DNA from: Rothia nasimurium
Lineage (GTDB): Bacteria; Actinomycetota; Actinomycetes; Actinomycetales; Micrococcaceae
Reading direction: 5' to 3'
Assembly: GCF_928382285.1 (NCBI RefSeq)
Contig: NZ_CAKMSS010000002.1
Coordinates: forward strand, 124,001 to 188,000
Length of the DNA: 64,000 nucleotides
The notes below the pieces were generated by a model. The model was not told the DNA's origin, searched no databases, and saw only the letters and a program-made list of their open reading frames with translations. Below, one piece after another: positions 36,971 through 46,053 of the stretch. Each line of letters opens with the position of its first letter. Position 1 is the first letter of the stretch. The position numbers and the translations under genes were made by a program.

Positions 36971-38044
36971 ATGGCTCAGGCCACATGGAAAGTAATTGGG
37001 GCAAGCGGGTTTGTGGGTTCATCGATTGTAGCCCGGCTAGCTGCCGAAGGCGTCCAGGTCGATGCGGTTGAGGCTCCCCGCCTACTCACGCGCACAGCCG
37101 AAGCCAACCAGCTCATTCGCGAAGCCCGGCAGCTAGACGGCATTATCGACACTCTCGCTGAATCTTTTGCCGGGTGCGAGGTTGTCATCAACGCTTCGGG
37201 CCTGGCTGCCCCTGACCAGGAAGACTTAGCTCCCCTGCTAGGTGCTAATGCCCTGTTGCCTGCGGTCATTGCAATTGCTGCCCAGCGCACCGGCGTCAGC
37301 AGGGTAATCCACCTGAGCTCTGCTGCTGTCTTAGGGCCGGTCCCTGTGCTCAGTGCAGAGGCAGAACCCCAGCCGTTCTCTGCCTACTCTTTCTCGAAGG
37401 CCCTGGGCGAAGAAGTACTTCTGGCCCTGCGGGCTTTTATCGAAGAAACAGCTGCTCAGGGGCAGGCTCCCGGCTCTGAAGCGTCGGAATTCCCGGCGGC
37501 TCCTTCTCACTCCCCCGTCGCTGTAGCCGGGGATCACGCGGTTGATATCTGCATTATCCGGGCCACGAGTGTGCAGGGCCGTGTCCGCCGCACCACCGAG
37601 GCTTTCGCAAAAATTGCGTCCTCCCCACTGGCGTCCGTCGCAGGACGCACCCCGCGGCGCACCCCGGTCTCCTCCAACTACGCCCTGGCAGAATTCGTCT
37701 ACCGGGTAGCCAGTTTCACCGGCCCTCTGCCCGCCATCGTAATGCAGCCCTGGGAAGGGGCAACCACCGAGTCCGTCCTTATTGACGCAGGACGCCGCCG
37801 CCCCTTACACCTACCGGCCCCCCTCTGCCGGGCTCTGGTAGCCACCGGCTACAGGGTCTCTGAGCTCCTGGGCGACCGTCTGACCGGGCCCGTCCGCCGG
37901 GTTGAGGTGATGTGGTTCGGTCAGGATATTGACGATTCATGGGCTCAAAAAAATGGCCTGGTGCCCCAAGCACGGGTGAGCGAGGTGCTTCGCACCGCCC
38001 ACAGCGCACTGGGCACCAGGCAGGACCGCAAGTTTGAAAACTAG
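36971..38044 (+). CDS. NAD-dependent epimerase/dehydratase family protein
   Basis: Extended short-chain dehydrogenase, 357 residues. Rossmann motif VIGASGFVGSSIVARL at the N-terminus, SSAAVLG, and the active-site pair YSFSKALGE (YxxxK). An insertion of about 40 residues (AAQGQAPGSEASEFPAAPSHSPVAVAGDHAV) interrupts the fold after the YxxxK helix. GGAGTAAAGGC lies just before ATG 36971. Divergent from the glycosyltransferase-dehydratase-tagO group, so a nucleotide-sugar modifying role in the same polysaccharide is plausible. Its stop shares a CTAG with the stop of tsaC. Confidence 0.75.
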   Translation: MAQATWKVIGASGFVGSSIVARLAAEGVQVDAVEAPRLLTRTAEANQLIREARQLDGIIDTLAESFAGCEVVINASGLAAPDQEDLAPLLGANALLPAVIAIAAQRTGVSRVIHLSSAAVLGPVPVLSAEAEPQPFSAYSFSKALGEEVLLALRAFIEETAAQGQAPGSEASEFPAAPSHSPVAVAGDHAVDICIIRATSVQGRVRRTTEAFAKIASSPLASVAGRTPRRTPVSSNYALAEFVYRVASFTGPLPAIVMQPWEGATTESVLIDAGRRRPLHLPAPLCRALVATGYRVSELLGDRLTGPVRRVEVMWFGQDIDDSWAQKNGLVPQARVSEVLRTAHSALGTRQDRKFEN

Positions 38045-39111
38045 ACGGTAGGAGTGCCTTCTTTGCCCTCACCATCCGCTTCGGTCAGCGGTTCGGCGGG
38101 GGCTTCTTTCTGGGTGCCGAACACCAGCGAACGGGCATCAGCTACCGGGTAGGGCTTGGTGTTGTCTTGTACCACGCGGGTCTCGGGGGCATGAGCGCTG
38201 GCGGTACGGCGCTGGTCAATGGCTGCGGTGCCGCTAGCACCGCCTACCAGACCCGCAGCGAGCGAACCAGCTACAGGAGCGGCGGCCTGGCGGGAGGCAG
38301 CCTCAACCTCTTCTGTCTCAGGCTCATCCACCTGGCGGGGAGAAAACTCGGTATCTTCCATTGCCTCTGAGCTTGCTACCAGAGCTGACTCGGCTTCGCG
38401 GCGGGCCTTCTCCTGGGCCTCAAATTCGGCGCGGGTTAGCACACCGGGCACGGCCTCGCGCAGGCGCTCTACTGAAATTGCACCCTCACGCACAACAACC
38501 AGACGGTCAGAGGTACAGTCAACGATGGTCGAAGGCAGGGCGTCCTTGGCTTCAAAGCCCTCAGGACGGTTCTCGGGGCGGGGCCCACCGTCAAAGATAA
38601 CGGCCACGTCATCGCCCAGCTGGGCCATGGCTTCCTGAGCAGTCGTAGCTGCCGGGCGCCCGGTCTTGTTGGCTGAAGAAACAGCCAGGGGGCCCAGGTT
38701 TTTCAGAAGCTCAATAGCTACAGGGTCGTTAGGCACGCGCAGGGCAACGGTTCCCTGGGTCTCGCCCAGGTCCCAGTTCAGGGAGGGCTGAGAATAGAAA
38801 ATCAGGGTGAGAGCACCGGGCCAGAACTCGGTAGCCAGGGCGCGGGCGTCCTCGGAAATCTCGTCGGCCAACCCCGGTAGCACAGACTGGTCGTAAATGA
38901 GTACCGGCGGGGGCATCTGCCGGGTGCGCCCCTTAGCGGCAAGCAGGTTCCCAACGCCCTCAACGGAGAAGGCGTCGGTGGCGATACCGTACACGGTGTC
39001 GGTAGGAATCACGATGGTCTTGGCTGCACCGATTGCCGAGTTGGCGGTCGCAATAGCGTCGCCCAGGGTCGTGGGGTCGGTTGCACTAACAATGGTTGCT
39101 TTCACGCTCAT
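38041..39111 (-). CDS. tsaC: L-threonylcarbamoyladenylate synthase with long C-terminal extension
   Basis: Sua5/YrdC-type enzyme for the t6A37 modification of tRNAs: makes threonylcarbamoyl-AMP from threonine, bicarbonate and ATP. The catalytic part (about 1-210) has IVIPTDTVYGIATDAF, KGRTRQMPPPVLIYD and VSSANKTGRPAAT. A further about 145 residues are acidic and Ala/Glu/Thr-rich (EEVEAASRQAAAPVAGSLAAGLVGG) and match no domain I know; this is not the Sua5 C-terminal domain by eye. Fifteen bases after prmC, and convergent with the epimerase through a shared CTAG stop. Confidence 0.9.
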   Translation of the reverse strand: MSVKATIVSATDPTTLGDAIATANSAIGAAKTIVIPTDTVYGIATDAFSVEGVGNLLAAKGRTRQMPPPVLIYDQSVLPGLADEISEDARALATEFWPGALTLIFYSQPSLNWDLGETQGTVALRVPNDPVAIELLKNLGPLAVSSANKTGRPAATTAQEAMAQLGDDVAVIFDGGPRPENRPEGFEAKDALPSTIVDCTSDRLVVVREGAISVERLREAVPGVLTRAEFEAQEKARREAESALVASSEAMEDTEFSPRQVDEPETEEVEAASRQAAAPVAGSLAAGLVGGASGTAAIDQRRTASAHAPETRVVQDNTKPYPVADARSLVFGTQKEAPAEPLTEADGEGKEGTPTV

Positions 39112-39126
39112 TATTCTTTCACATTC

Positions 39127-40050
39127 TTAGGTGCCTGGCAGCGGTTTGTAGCCCGAGGTGTGACGGGGTTTACCCGCTAAATCATCAATAGATTCGATGC
39201 GTTCAAAACCGGCTTTAGCAAGAGCCTGACGCATCAGTTCCTGCTGGGTTTCGGCGTGCTCCATAATCAGGTAGCCACCGGGAGCAAGAAGAGCATAGGC
39301 TCGGGCTGCGATGGCGGTAGGTAACTCCATGCCGTCCTCTCCCCCGCCGTAGAGGGCCAGGGCCGGGTCGTGATCGCGAACCTCTGGATCTTTGGGAATT
39401 GCCCCGGCAGGGATATAGGGCGGGTTTGAAGCCACCAGGGTCATGGTTCCCTCGTAGCCGGGCAGGGCCGTGCGGGCATCGCCCGCTACCAGTTCCACCC
39501 CGGCTGGGCCCAGGTTACGCTCGGCCCAGGCGGCAGCTTCGGTCGAGAGTTCAACGGCGAGGACGCGCGGGGTCGGCACCTGCTCATCTGCGGCTAGCTC
39601 GGTAGCAAGGGCAGCTGCAATAGCACCTGACCCGGTACACAGATCAACCACCAGGGGCTGAGCGGGCAGGGCCCCAGCCATGCCCCGGTAGGCGGTGAGG
39701 GCGTGCTCCACCAGTAGCTCGGTCTCGGGTCGAGGCACAAAAACCCCCGGCCCCACCGACAGGGTCAGGCCACGGAAATGGGCCTGGCCGGTCAGGTGTT
39801 GGAGGGGCAGTCGCTCACCGCGCAGAGTCACCAGACGGGCAAAGCCCTCAGGTACCGGATGCCCCAGCAGGGCCAGGGACTGAACGCGACCCCGCGATAC
39901 CGGCTCACCGGTGTCCTTCTCCAGCAGGTAAGCGGCAAGAAGCTGCGCATCAGCCGCAGCCGAGTCGATACCGGCTGCGCCAAGATAGAGCGCAGCCCGG
40001 CGAAGGGCTGAATCAAGCTCTTCGCCGGGCTCCAGGCTAAAATCAGCCAC
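39127..40050 (-). CDS. prmC: Release factor glutamine methyltransferase PrmC
   Basis: Methylates the glutamine of the GGQ motif of RF1 and RF2. The 307-residue protein has an N-terminal helical domain and a SAM-binding domain with VDLCTGSGAIAAALA and the catalytic NPPY in LVASNPPYIPAGAIP. Starts two bases after prfA, its substrate gene, the standard pairing. Confidence 0.95.
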   Translation of the reverse strand: MADFSLEPGEELDSALRRAALYLGAAGIDSAAADAQLLAAYLLEKDTGEPVSRGRVQSLALLGHPVPEGFARLVTLRGERLPLQHLTGQAHFRGLTLSVGPGVFVPRPETELLVEHALTAYRGMAGALPAQPLVVDLCTGSGAIAAALATELAADEQVPTPRVLAVELSTEAAAWAERNLGPAGVELVAGDARTALPGYEGTMTLVASNPPYIPAGAIPKDPEVRDHDPALALYGGGEDGMELPTAIAARAYALLAPGGYLIMEHAETQQELMRQALAKAGFERIESIDDLAGKPRHTSGYKPLPGT

Positions 40051-40052
40051 GC

Positions 40053-41135
40053 TTATTTGTCTTCCTGACCGAGCTTCTCAAGGCGGGCAGCCTCGTCCAT
40101 CTCGATAGCGGACTGCACAACAGCCTCAAGGTCGCCGTTGAGCACAGCGTCCAGGTTGTAGGCCTTGTAGCCGGTGCGGTGGTCGGCAATACGGTTTTCG
40201 GGGAAGTTGTAGGTGCGGATACGCTCTGAACGGTCCATGGTGCGCACCTGGGAGTGGCGCTTCTCGGCATTCTCGGCGTCAATCTGCTCCTGCTGCCAGG
40301 CAAGCAGGCGGGCACGGAGCACGCGCATAGCAGCTTCACGGTTCTGAATCTGTGACTTCTCATTCTGCATAGCAACCACGATGCCGGTGGGCAGGTGGGT
40401 AATACGCACAGCAGAGTCGGTGGTGTTCACCGACTGACCGCCGGGGCCAGAAGAACGGTAGACGTCAATCTTCAGGTCGTTCTGGTTGATCTCGATTTCC
40501 TCGGGCTCATCGACCTCGGGGAAGACCAGCACACCGGCCGCTGAGGTGTGGATACGGCCCTGGGACTCGGTCGCCGGAACACGCTGCACGCGGTGCACGC
40601 CACCCTCGTACTTGAGGTGGGCCCAGACGCCCTCAGCGGGGTCATTCGAGGTGCCCTTGATAGCTACCTGGGCGTCCTTGTAGCCGCCCACGTCGGTGGT
40701 CTGGGAGGAAATCATTTCGGTCTTCCAGCCCTTAGACTCGGCGTAGCGGGTGTACATGCGCAGCAGGTCAGCGGCAAAGAGGGAAGCCTCGTCGCCGCCT
40801 TCGCCACCCTTGACTTCGAGAATGACGTTGCGGCCGTCGTCCGGATCACGGGGAATCAGCAGACGGCGCAGCTTCTCTTCAGCCTCGGGCAGCTGGGCTT
40901 CAAGCTCCTTGACCTCGTCAGCAAAGTCGGGGTCTTCGGCAGCCATCTCGCGGGCAGCTTCGATGTCGTCGCGCAGGGTGTTGATGCGGTTGTAGGCTTC
41001 AACGATGCCGTTGAGCTCTGAGTAGCGGCGGCCCAGCTTACGGGCCTTGCCCTGGTCAGCGTGGACGGCGGGGTCAGCCAGCTGCTTCTGGAGGTCTGCG
41101 TGCTCGTCGAGCAGACCCTGGATAGATTCAATCAC
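40053..41135 (-). CDS. prfA: Peptide chain release factor 1
   Basis: Reads UAA and UAG stop codons. 360 residues with the codon-recognition PAT tripeptide in [10 protein letters not shown] and the catalytic [18 protein letters not shown]. Intact and normal length. In Mycobacterium rpmE lies between rho and prfA; here only 15 bases separate the two genes and rpmE is absent. Confidence 0.97.
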   Translation of the reverse strand: MIESIQGLLDEHADLQKQLADPAVHADQGKARKLGRRYSELNGIVEAYNRINTLRDDIEAAREMAAEDPDFADEVKELEAQLPEAEEKLRRLLIPRDPDDGRNVILEVKGGEGGDEASLFAADLLRMYTRYAESKGWKTEMISSQTTDVGGYKDAQVAIKGTSNDPAEGVWAHLKYEGGVHRVQRVPATESQGRIHTSAAGVLVFPEVDEPEEIEINQNDLKIDVYRSSGPGGQSVNTTDSAVRITHLPTGIVVAMQNEKSQIQNREAAMRVLRARLLAWQQEQIDAENAEKRHSQVRTMDRSERIRTYNFPENRIADHRTGYKAYNLDAVLNGDLEAVVQSAIEMDEAARLEKLGQEDK

Positions 41136-41150
41136 GGTGATGTCCTTTCC

Positions 41151-43235
41151 TTATTCGCCGTGGCCCAGGCCGCTCTTAGCAACGGTGAGCAGGAATTCGA
41201 CGTTGGACTGGGTCTCGCGTAGCTTGGAGAGCAGAACAGACAGGGACTGTTCCTGGTCCATGCCGGCCAGCACGCGGCGCAGGCGCCACATGATCTTGAC
41301 CTCGTCGGGTGAGAGCAGGGCCTCTTCGCGGCGGGTTGAGGACGCGTTGAGGTCGATGGCGGGGAAGATACGCTTGTCTGCCAGCTGGCGGGAAAGGCGC
41401 AGTTCCATGTTGCCGGTGCCCTTGAATTCTTCGAAGATAACCTCGTCCATCTTGGAGCCGGTCTCAACCAGAGCGGTAGCCAGGATGGTCAGTGAACCGC
41501 CCTCTTCAATGTTGCGGGCAGCACCGAAGAACTTCTTGGGCGGGTAGAGGGCAGCTGCATCTACACCACCGGAGAGGATGCGGCCTGAGGCGGGCGCTGC
41601 CAGGTTGTAGGCACGGCCCAGGCGGGTCATGGAGTCCAGCAGGACGACGACGTCGCGGCCCTGCTCCACCAGACGCTTGGCACGCTCGATGGCGAGCTCG
41701 GCAACGGTGGTGTGGTCATCTGCCGGGCGGTCAAAGGTTGAGGCGATGACCTCACCGTTGACGGTGCGCTGCATATCGGTGACTTCTTCGGGGCGCTCGT
41801 CCACCAGAACCATCATGAGGTGAACCTCGGGGTTATTGGTAGTAATCGCGTTAGCAATAGACTGCAGCATCAGGGTCTTACCGGCCTTGGGAGGCGCCAC
41901 AATCAGACCACGCTGACCCTTGCCGATGGGGGCAATCAGGTCGATAACGCGGGTGCCGAGCTTCTTGGGGTCGGTCTCCAGGCGCAGGCGCTCCTTGGGG
42001 TAGAGCGGGGTGAGCTTGTTAAACTCGCGACGGCCCTTGGACTCTTCGGGAGTCAGACCGTTGATGGAGGTTAGCTGTACCAGGGCATTGAACTTCTGGC
42101 GGTTGTTGTTATCGCCTTCGCGGGGCGCGCGGATGGTACCGACCACAGCATCGCCCTTGCGCAGGCCGTAACGCTTGACCTGGGCCAGGGAAACGTAAAC
42201 GTCGTTGGTGCCGGGCAGGTAGCCGGAGGTACGCACGAAAGCGTAGTTATCGAGGACGTCGAGCACACCGGCGACGGGAATCAGTACGTCGTCTTCGCTG
42301 ATCTCGGGCTCGTAGTCGTCGCGGCGGTTGTTACGGCGTTCGCGGCGCTCTGCCTGACGGTCGCGGCGGTTCTTGCGGTTGTTACGGCGGTCTTCGTCGG
42401 GGCCGTTGTTGTTCTGGCGGTCGTTCTTGCCGCCGCGGTCGCGGTTCTCGCGATCCTGCTTATCGCCGCGGTCCTGACGGTTATCGCGGTCGTTGCGGTC
42501 ACGACGGTTCTTGCGCTCAAAACGCTCGTTCTTCTCGCCGTTCTCAGCGGTAGTGTCGTTCTGCTCGGCAGAATCAACGTTCTCACCCTCGTTCTTGCGG
42601 CGACGGTCGGTACGGGTGCGCTTGGCACCCTCTTCGCCCTCGTTCTGCTCGTTGCGGGCAGCCTTCTGGGACTCCAGGCCGTCAAGGGCAGCTTCAACCG
42701 CCTCAAGGGCAGAGGTATCGGGCTTGGTTTCATTCTGGGCCTCAGCAGCTACGGTTGAGCTGGTGGCGCGACGGTTACCGCGACGCTTGGTAGCGGGCTT
42801 CTCAGAAGTAGCTTCAGCAGGTGCGTCAGCGGCTTCGGCGGCGTCCTGCCCCTTGGGCTGCTCTGCTTCGGCAGCCTTTTCAGCTGCGGTCTTGCGGGTG
42901 CGGGTGCGCTTAGGCTTCTCTGCCTCAGGCTGAGCCTCGGCGGGAGCTTCTGCTTCGGCAGCCTTCTCGGCTGCGGTCTTGCGGGTACGGGTGCGCTTAG
43001 GCTTCTCTGCCTGATCTGCGGTTTCAGCAGGACGGTCGGCTACAGCTGAGCCACGCTGGTGGGCTGAAATAGCCTCAACCAGGTCTGATTTACGCATGCG
43101 GCGGGCGCCGGTAATACCTAGCTGGGAAGCCAGGGACTGGAGCTGAGCGAGTTTGAGGGTGCTCAGACTGGGGGACTTCTGCTCAGCCGCTGCTGCGGCC
43201 TCCGTACCTGCGGTCAGGTCGGTGTTTTCTGCCAC
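41151..43235 (-). CDS. rho: Transcription termination factor Rho with disordered N-terminal insert
   Basis: Hexameric RNA helicase that ends transcription. From GTG 43235 it is 694 residues. Order: Rho_N SAP-like domain (LSTLKLAQLQSLASQLGITGARRMRKSDLVEAI, about 22-55), a 29-residue tandem duplication containing EKPKRTRTRKTAAEKAAEAE, an acidic linker, an Arg/Asn/Asp-rich disordered stretch (about 225-315), the cold-shock RNA-binding domain (GVLDVLDNYAFVRTSGYLPG), and the ATPase with Walker A PPKAGKT near residue 447. The GTG is chosen because GAGAAGGA lies seven bases upstream; the frame beyond it to 43439 lacks a ribosome site. Long inserts are typical of high-GC Gram-positives. Confidence 0.95.
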   Translation of the reverse strand: MAENTDLTAGTEAAAAAEQKSPSLSTLKLAQLQSLASQLGITGARRMRKSDLVEAISAHQRGSAVADRPAETADQAEKPKRTRTRKTAAEKAAEAEAPAEAQPEAEKPKRTRTRKTAAEKAAEAEQPKGQDAAEAADAPAEATSEKPATKRRGNRRATSSTVAAEAQNETKPDTSALEAVEAALDGLESQKAARNEQNEGEEGAKRTRTDRRRKNEGENVDSAEQNDTTAENGEKNERFERKNRRDRNDRDNRQDRGDKQDRENRDRGGKNDRQNNNGPDEDRRNNRKNRRDRQAERRERRNNRRDDYEPEISEDDVLIPVAGVLDVLDNYAFVRTSGYLPGTNDVYVSLAQVKRYGLRKGDAVVGTIRAPREGDNNNRQKFNALVQLTSINGLTPEESKGRREFNKLTPLYPKERLRLETDPKKLGTRVIDLIAPIGKGQRGLIVAPPKAGKTLMLQSIANAITTNNPEVHLMMVLVDERPEEVTDMQRTVNGEVIASTFDRPADDHTTVAELAIERAKRLVEQGRDVVVLLDSMTRLGRAYNLAAPASGRILSGGVDAAALYPPKKFFGAARNIEEGGSLTILATALVETGSKMDEVIFEEFKGTGNMELRLSRQLADKRIFPAIDLNASSTRREEALLSPDEVKIMWRLRRVLAGMDQEQSLSVLLSKLRETQSNVEFLLTVAKSGLGHGE

Positions 43236-43555
43236 GAAGATTCCTTCTCTCGAAATGTCGTTGATTTCGCGGGTTGTTCTGGCGCAACAGATGCGCCATG
43301 CCCAGAGCGGGCGAGTGATAGTTTCAGGGGTCAGGTGACGCTGTCGCTGGGAAAGCGAGAGTATCAGGTGACCCGGGTTCGGGTACCCGGCTGCACCAAA
43401 CGGTAGCTGACGGGATACCCGGCAAGGGAACGCCCCCACTAGTTCAGTGAAAGACGTAAATGAACGGTTGAACCTGCTGAGGCTTCTACAGACCTGGCAA
43501 ACCGTGGGATGAGGCCAACACAGGCGAGCCCGGGCACAAATAGTGCTGGAGCGCG
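43236..43555 (-). promoter_or_regulatory. rho leader region, 320 bases without a gene
   Basis: The gap between thrB and rho has no supported coding frame. It holds a perfect hairpin TGGCGCA/TGCGCCA (43280-43298) about 45 bases upstream of the start, and a stretch near 43371-43404 with GGTGACCCGGGT and GGGTACCCGG that can pair partly. On the minus strand the leader is C-rich with few G clusters, consistent with a Rho-utilisation region and autoregulation, as known for rho genes in other bacteria. No promoter consensus could be fixed. Confidence 0.45.
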
Positions 43556-44572
43556 CTAGGCGGTTTCCTCATAAGTAAGCATAACACCTTTAGTGTCGAT
43601 ATCGATATCGAGCACCCGCCAGCTTACAGCCCGACTCTCGTGCTGATTAGGCTCGCTCTCGGTGGCGAAGGCCTCAATGGCTTCGCGAACTCGGGCGCGC
43701 TCGTCCGCCCCGTTGGCCAGGGCCATGACGGTGGGGCCTGCCCCCGAGATCACCGCGGCAAAACCCTTGCCGCGCAGGTACTTAACCAGGGCCGCTGAGG
43801 GCTTCATGGCAACGGCGCGGTAGGACTGGTGCAGCAGGTCGCTGGTTGCGGGCAGTAGGTAGTCGGGGTAGGACGCCAGTGCCTGGGTCAGCAGGGCCGC
43901 ACGGCCGGAGTTGGCGGCGGCTTCCCGGTGGGGAACAGTCTCGGGAATGAGGCCGCGGGCTACCTTGGTCGGCACCTCGTAGTCAGGAATTGCGATGACC
44001 GGCAGTACGTTCTCGTGGGCCGGTACGGGCAGGGAGTGCCAGCCCGAGTCGTCCCCGTAGGAAATCACAACGTGGCCGTAGAGGGAGGGGGCCACATTGT
44101 CGGGGTGGCCTTCCATGCCCGAACAAATCTGTAGTACGGCCTCGTCATCAAGCTGGAGCTCGGCGGGGAGCAGGCCGTTCGCTGCGGTCACGCCGGCCAC
44201 GATGGCCGAAGCGGAGGAGCCCATGCCGCGAGAGTGCGGAATACGGTTGTGGGCCTGAATATGCAGGGAGGGCAGTTCGAAGAGCCCGATGGCCTTCCAG
44301 GCAGCCATCATGGCCTTGACGACCAGGTGGCTGGCATCCCGAGGCACCTCATCTGCACCTTCACCGGTCAGATCAAAAGTCAGCTCCCCTACCCCCGGCA
44401 CACGGGTAACCACCAGGTCATCGTAGTGGGCCAAAGCCAGCCCCAGGGAGTCGTAGCCGGGGCCCAGGTTAGCTGATGAGGCCGGGACCTTGACGGTCAC
44501 GCGCGCGCCAACGGGGATTACATCGGGCTGGACGAAGGGCTCGTCTGAGCCGTCGATCATGGGAAGTGACAT
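43556..44572 (-). CDS. thrB: Homoserine kinase
   Basis: GHMP kinase that phosphorylates homoserine in threonine synthesis. 338 residues with the PASSANLGPGYDSLGLAL start, the phosphate loop PHSRGMGSSASAIVAGV and the C-terminal VISGAGPTVMAL. Twelve bases downstream of hom and clearly in one operon. The usual actinobacterial neighbour thrC is not between them. Confidence 0.95.
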   Translation of the reverse strand: MSLPMIDGSDEPFVQPDVIPVGARVTVKVPASSANLGPGYDSLGLALAHYDDLVVTRVPGVGELTFDLTGEGADEVPRDASHLVVKAMMAAWKAIGLFELPSLHIQAHNRIPHSRGMGSSASAIVAGVTAANGLLPAELQLDDEAVLQICSGMEGHPDNVAPSLYGHVVISYGDDSGWHSLPVPAHENVLPVIAIPDYEVPTKVARGLIPETVPHREAAANSGRAALLTQALASYPDYLLPATSDLLHQSYRAVAMKPSAALVKYLRGKGFAAVISGAGPTVMALANGADERARVREAIEAFATESEPNQHESRAVSWRVLDIDIDTKGVMLTYEETA

Positions 44573-44584
44573 AAGAATCGGTGT

Positions 44585-45871
44585 TTAGCCTTCTACACGG
44601 ATAACGGAGGTGATGTCGCGGACGGTATCGAGGGCGTCCACCACGGCCATGGTCTTGCGCAGGTTAGCGTCGGTGGCCCGGTGGGTGACGATACGGATGG
44701 AGGCGCTGGTGCCATCGCCGGTACCCTTAGCCTGGCGCATGGTCTCAATTGAGACACCGTGCTCGGCAAAGATACGGGCAATGTTGGCCAGAACACCCAG
44801 CTTGTCTTCCACGACGATGCCCACAGAGTAGCGGGAGACAACGTCGTTCATGGGGGTTGCCACCAGGTTAGCGTGGGAGGACTCGGGGATGCCGGGGCCA
44901 CCGAGCACCAGGCGGCGAGAGAGGGAAACGAAGTCACCCAGTACCGCGGAGGCAGTGGGAGCGCCACCTGCGCCGGGGCCGTAGAACATAAGCTCACCGG
45001 CGTTTTCAGCCTGCACGAAGACAGCGTTGAAAGCACCGTGGACGGACGCCAGCGGGTGGGTGCGGGGCACCAGGGTGGGGTTCACGCGGATGTTGACGCC
45101 CTCGCCGTCCTTTTCGCAGACCGCCAGGAGCTTGATGACGTAGCCGTCGGCAGCGGCTGCCGCCACGTCGTCGGCGGTGATGGAGGTAATGCCCTCGCAG
45201 TGAACGTCGTCGATGGTGAAGTCAGAGTGGAAGGCCAGGGAGGCAACGATTGCGGCCTTCGAGGCGGCGTCGTGACCCTCGATATCGGCAGTGGGGTCAG
45301 CTTCGGCGTAGCCCAGGCGCTGGGCCTCGGCCAGGGCGTCGGTGAACTGGGCGCCGGTGGTGTCCATCTGGTCCAGGATGTAGTTGGTGGTGCCGTTCAT
45401 GATACCCAGCACGCGGGTGATCTGGTCACCGGCCAGAGAGTCGCGCAGGGGGCGCAGGATGGGGATAGCACCGGCAACCGCAGCCTCGTAGGAGAGCTGT
45501 GCCCCGCTCTTAGCTGCGGCAGCAGCCAGTTCTACACCGTGCTTAGCCAGCAGGGCCTTGTTACCCGATACCACCGACTTGCCGGCGGTCAGGGCGCGCA
45601 GGATGCGGGTTCGGGCAGGCTCGATACCGCCGGTCAGTTCAATCACCACATCGGCGGCGTCAATCAGTGCCTCAGCATCGGTGGTGTAGAGCTCGGGTGC
45701 AGCCTCATAGTGGCGCTTGGCTGAGGTATCGCGCACGGCAATACCGATGAGCTCAACCGGCGCACCAATGCGGTCTTGCAGGGAGTCGGCGTCTTCGGTG
45801 AGCATGCGAGCTACCTGTGAGCCGACGTTACCGGCGCCCAGTAGCGCTACTTTGATGGTGGTGTTGCCCAA
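44585..45871 (-). CDS. hom: Homoserine dehydrogenase
   Basis: Reduces aspartate semialdehyde to homoserine with NAD(P)H. The 428-residue protein has the Rossmann VALLGAGNVGSQVARML, the family motif GIMNGTTNYIL, AEADPTADIEGHDAASKAAI, and a C-terminal ACT domain (LGVLANIARIFAEHGVSIETMRQ), so feedback inhibition by threonine is expected. Separated from lysA by 182 bases that include a strong palindromic terminator, so it has its own promoter. Confidence 0.96.
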   Translation of the reverse strand: MGNTTIKVALLGAGNVGSQVARMLTEDADSLQDRIGAPVELIGIAVRDTSAKRHYEAAPELYTTDAEALIDAADVVIELTGGIEPARTRILRALTAGKSVVSGNKALLAKHGVELAAAAAKSGAQLSYEAAVAGAIPILRPLRDSLAGDQITRVLGIMNGTTNYILDQMDTTGAQFTDALAEAQRLGYAEADPTADIEGHDAASKAAIVASLAFHSDFTIDDVHCEGITSITADDVAAAAADGYVIKLLAVCEKDGEGVNIRVNPTLVPRTHPLASVHGAFNAVFVQAENAGELMFYGPGAGGAPTASAVLGDFVSLSRRLVLGGPGIPESSHANLVATPMNDVVSRYSVGIVVEDKLGVLANIARIFAEHGVSIETMRQAKGTGDGTSASIRIVTHRATDANLRKTMAVVDALDTVRDITSVIRVEG

Positions 45872-45985
45872 GAGCGTCTCCTGACGTAGATGGGAAATAG
45901 GTTCAGGGGTACGCTCACCATGCTAGCGGGTAAGACAGCGTAACCCAGAGTATGAACTTTATTTTCTCACGGAGTGGTTGATGGC

Positions 45986-46042
45986 AGGACGCCGCCCCAC
46001 CACTCCCTGCCCGCAGGCAGGGAGGCTGGCAGGCGGCGTCCT
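45986..46042 (-). terminator. Two-part palindrome terminator after argS-lysA
   Basis: Outer arms AGGACGCCGCC (45986-45996) and GGCGGCGTCCT (46032-46042), inner stem CCCTGCC/GGCAGGG around CGCA. Near-perfect 57-base structure downstream of lysA. No U-run. Type member of the palindrome family with 52791, 63302 and 17748. Confidence 0.8.
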
Positions 46043-46053
46043 GATGAAGAACC

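Noticed and set aside
37634..37651. GCGTCC...GGACGC pair inside the epimerase gene
   Set aside because: Short stem with a six-base loop and no nested arm or clear insert; could be chance given the frequency of the core. Left out of the in-frame repeat set.
43236..43439. Upstream extension of rho to 43439
   Set aside because: The extra 68 codons lack a ribosome site and family similarity; GTG 43235 has GAGAAGGA correctly spaced.
44759..45724. Plus-strand open frame of 321 codons opposite hom
   Set aside because: Shadow of hom caused by high GC codon bias; low-complexity Gly/Val/His content and no ribosome site. The same holds for long frames opposite lysA (46768-47802) and argS (47893-48867).
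45872..46053. Riboswitch or attenuator upstream of hom, or lysine riboswitch near lysA
   Set aside because: No leader peptide or recognisable riboswitch core was seen; only the palindromic terminator is supported.
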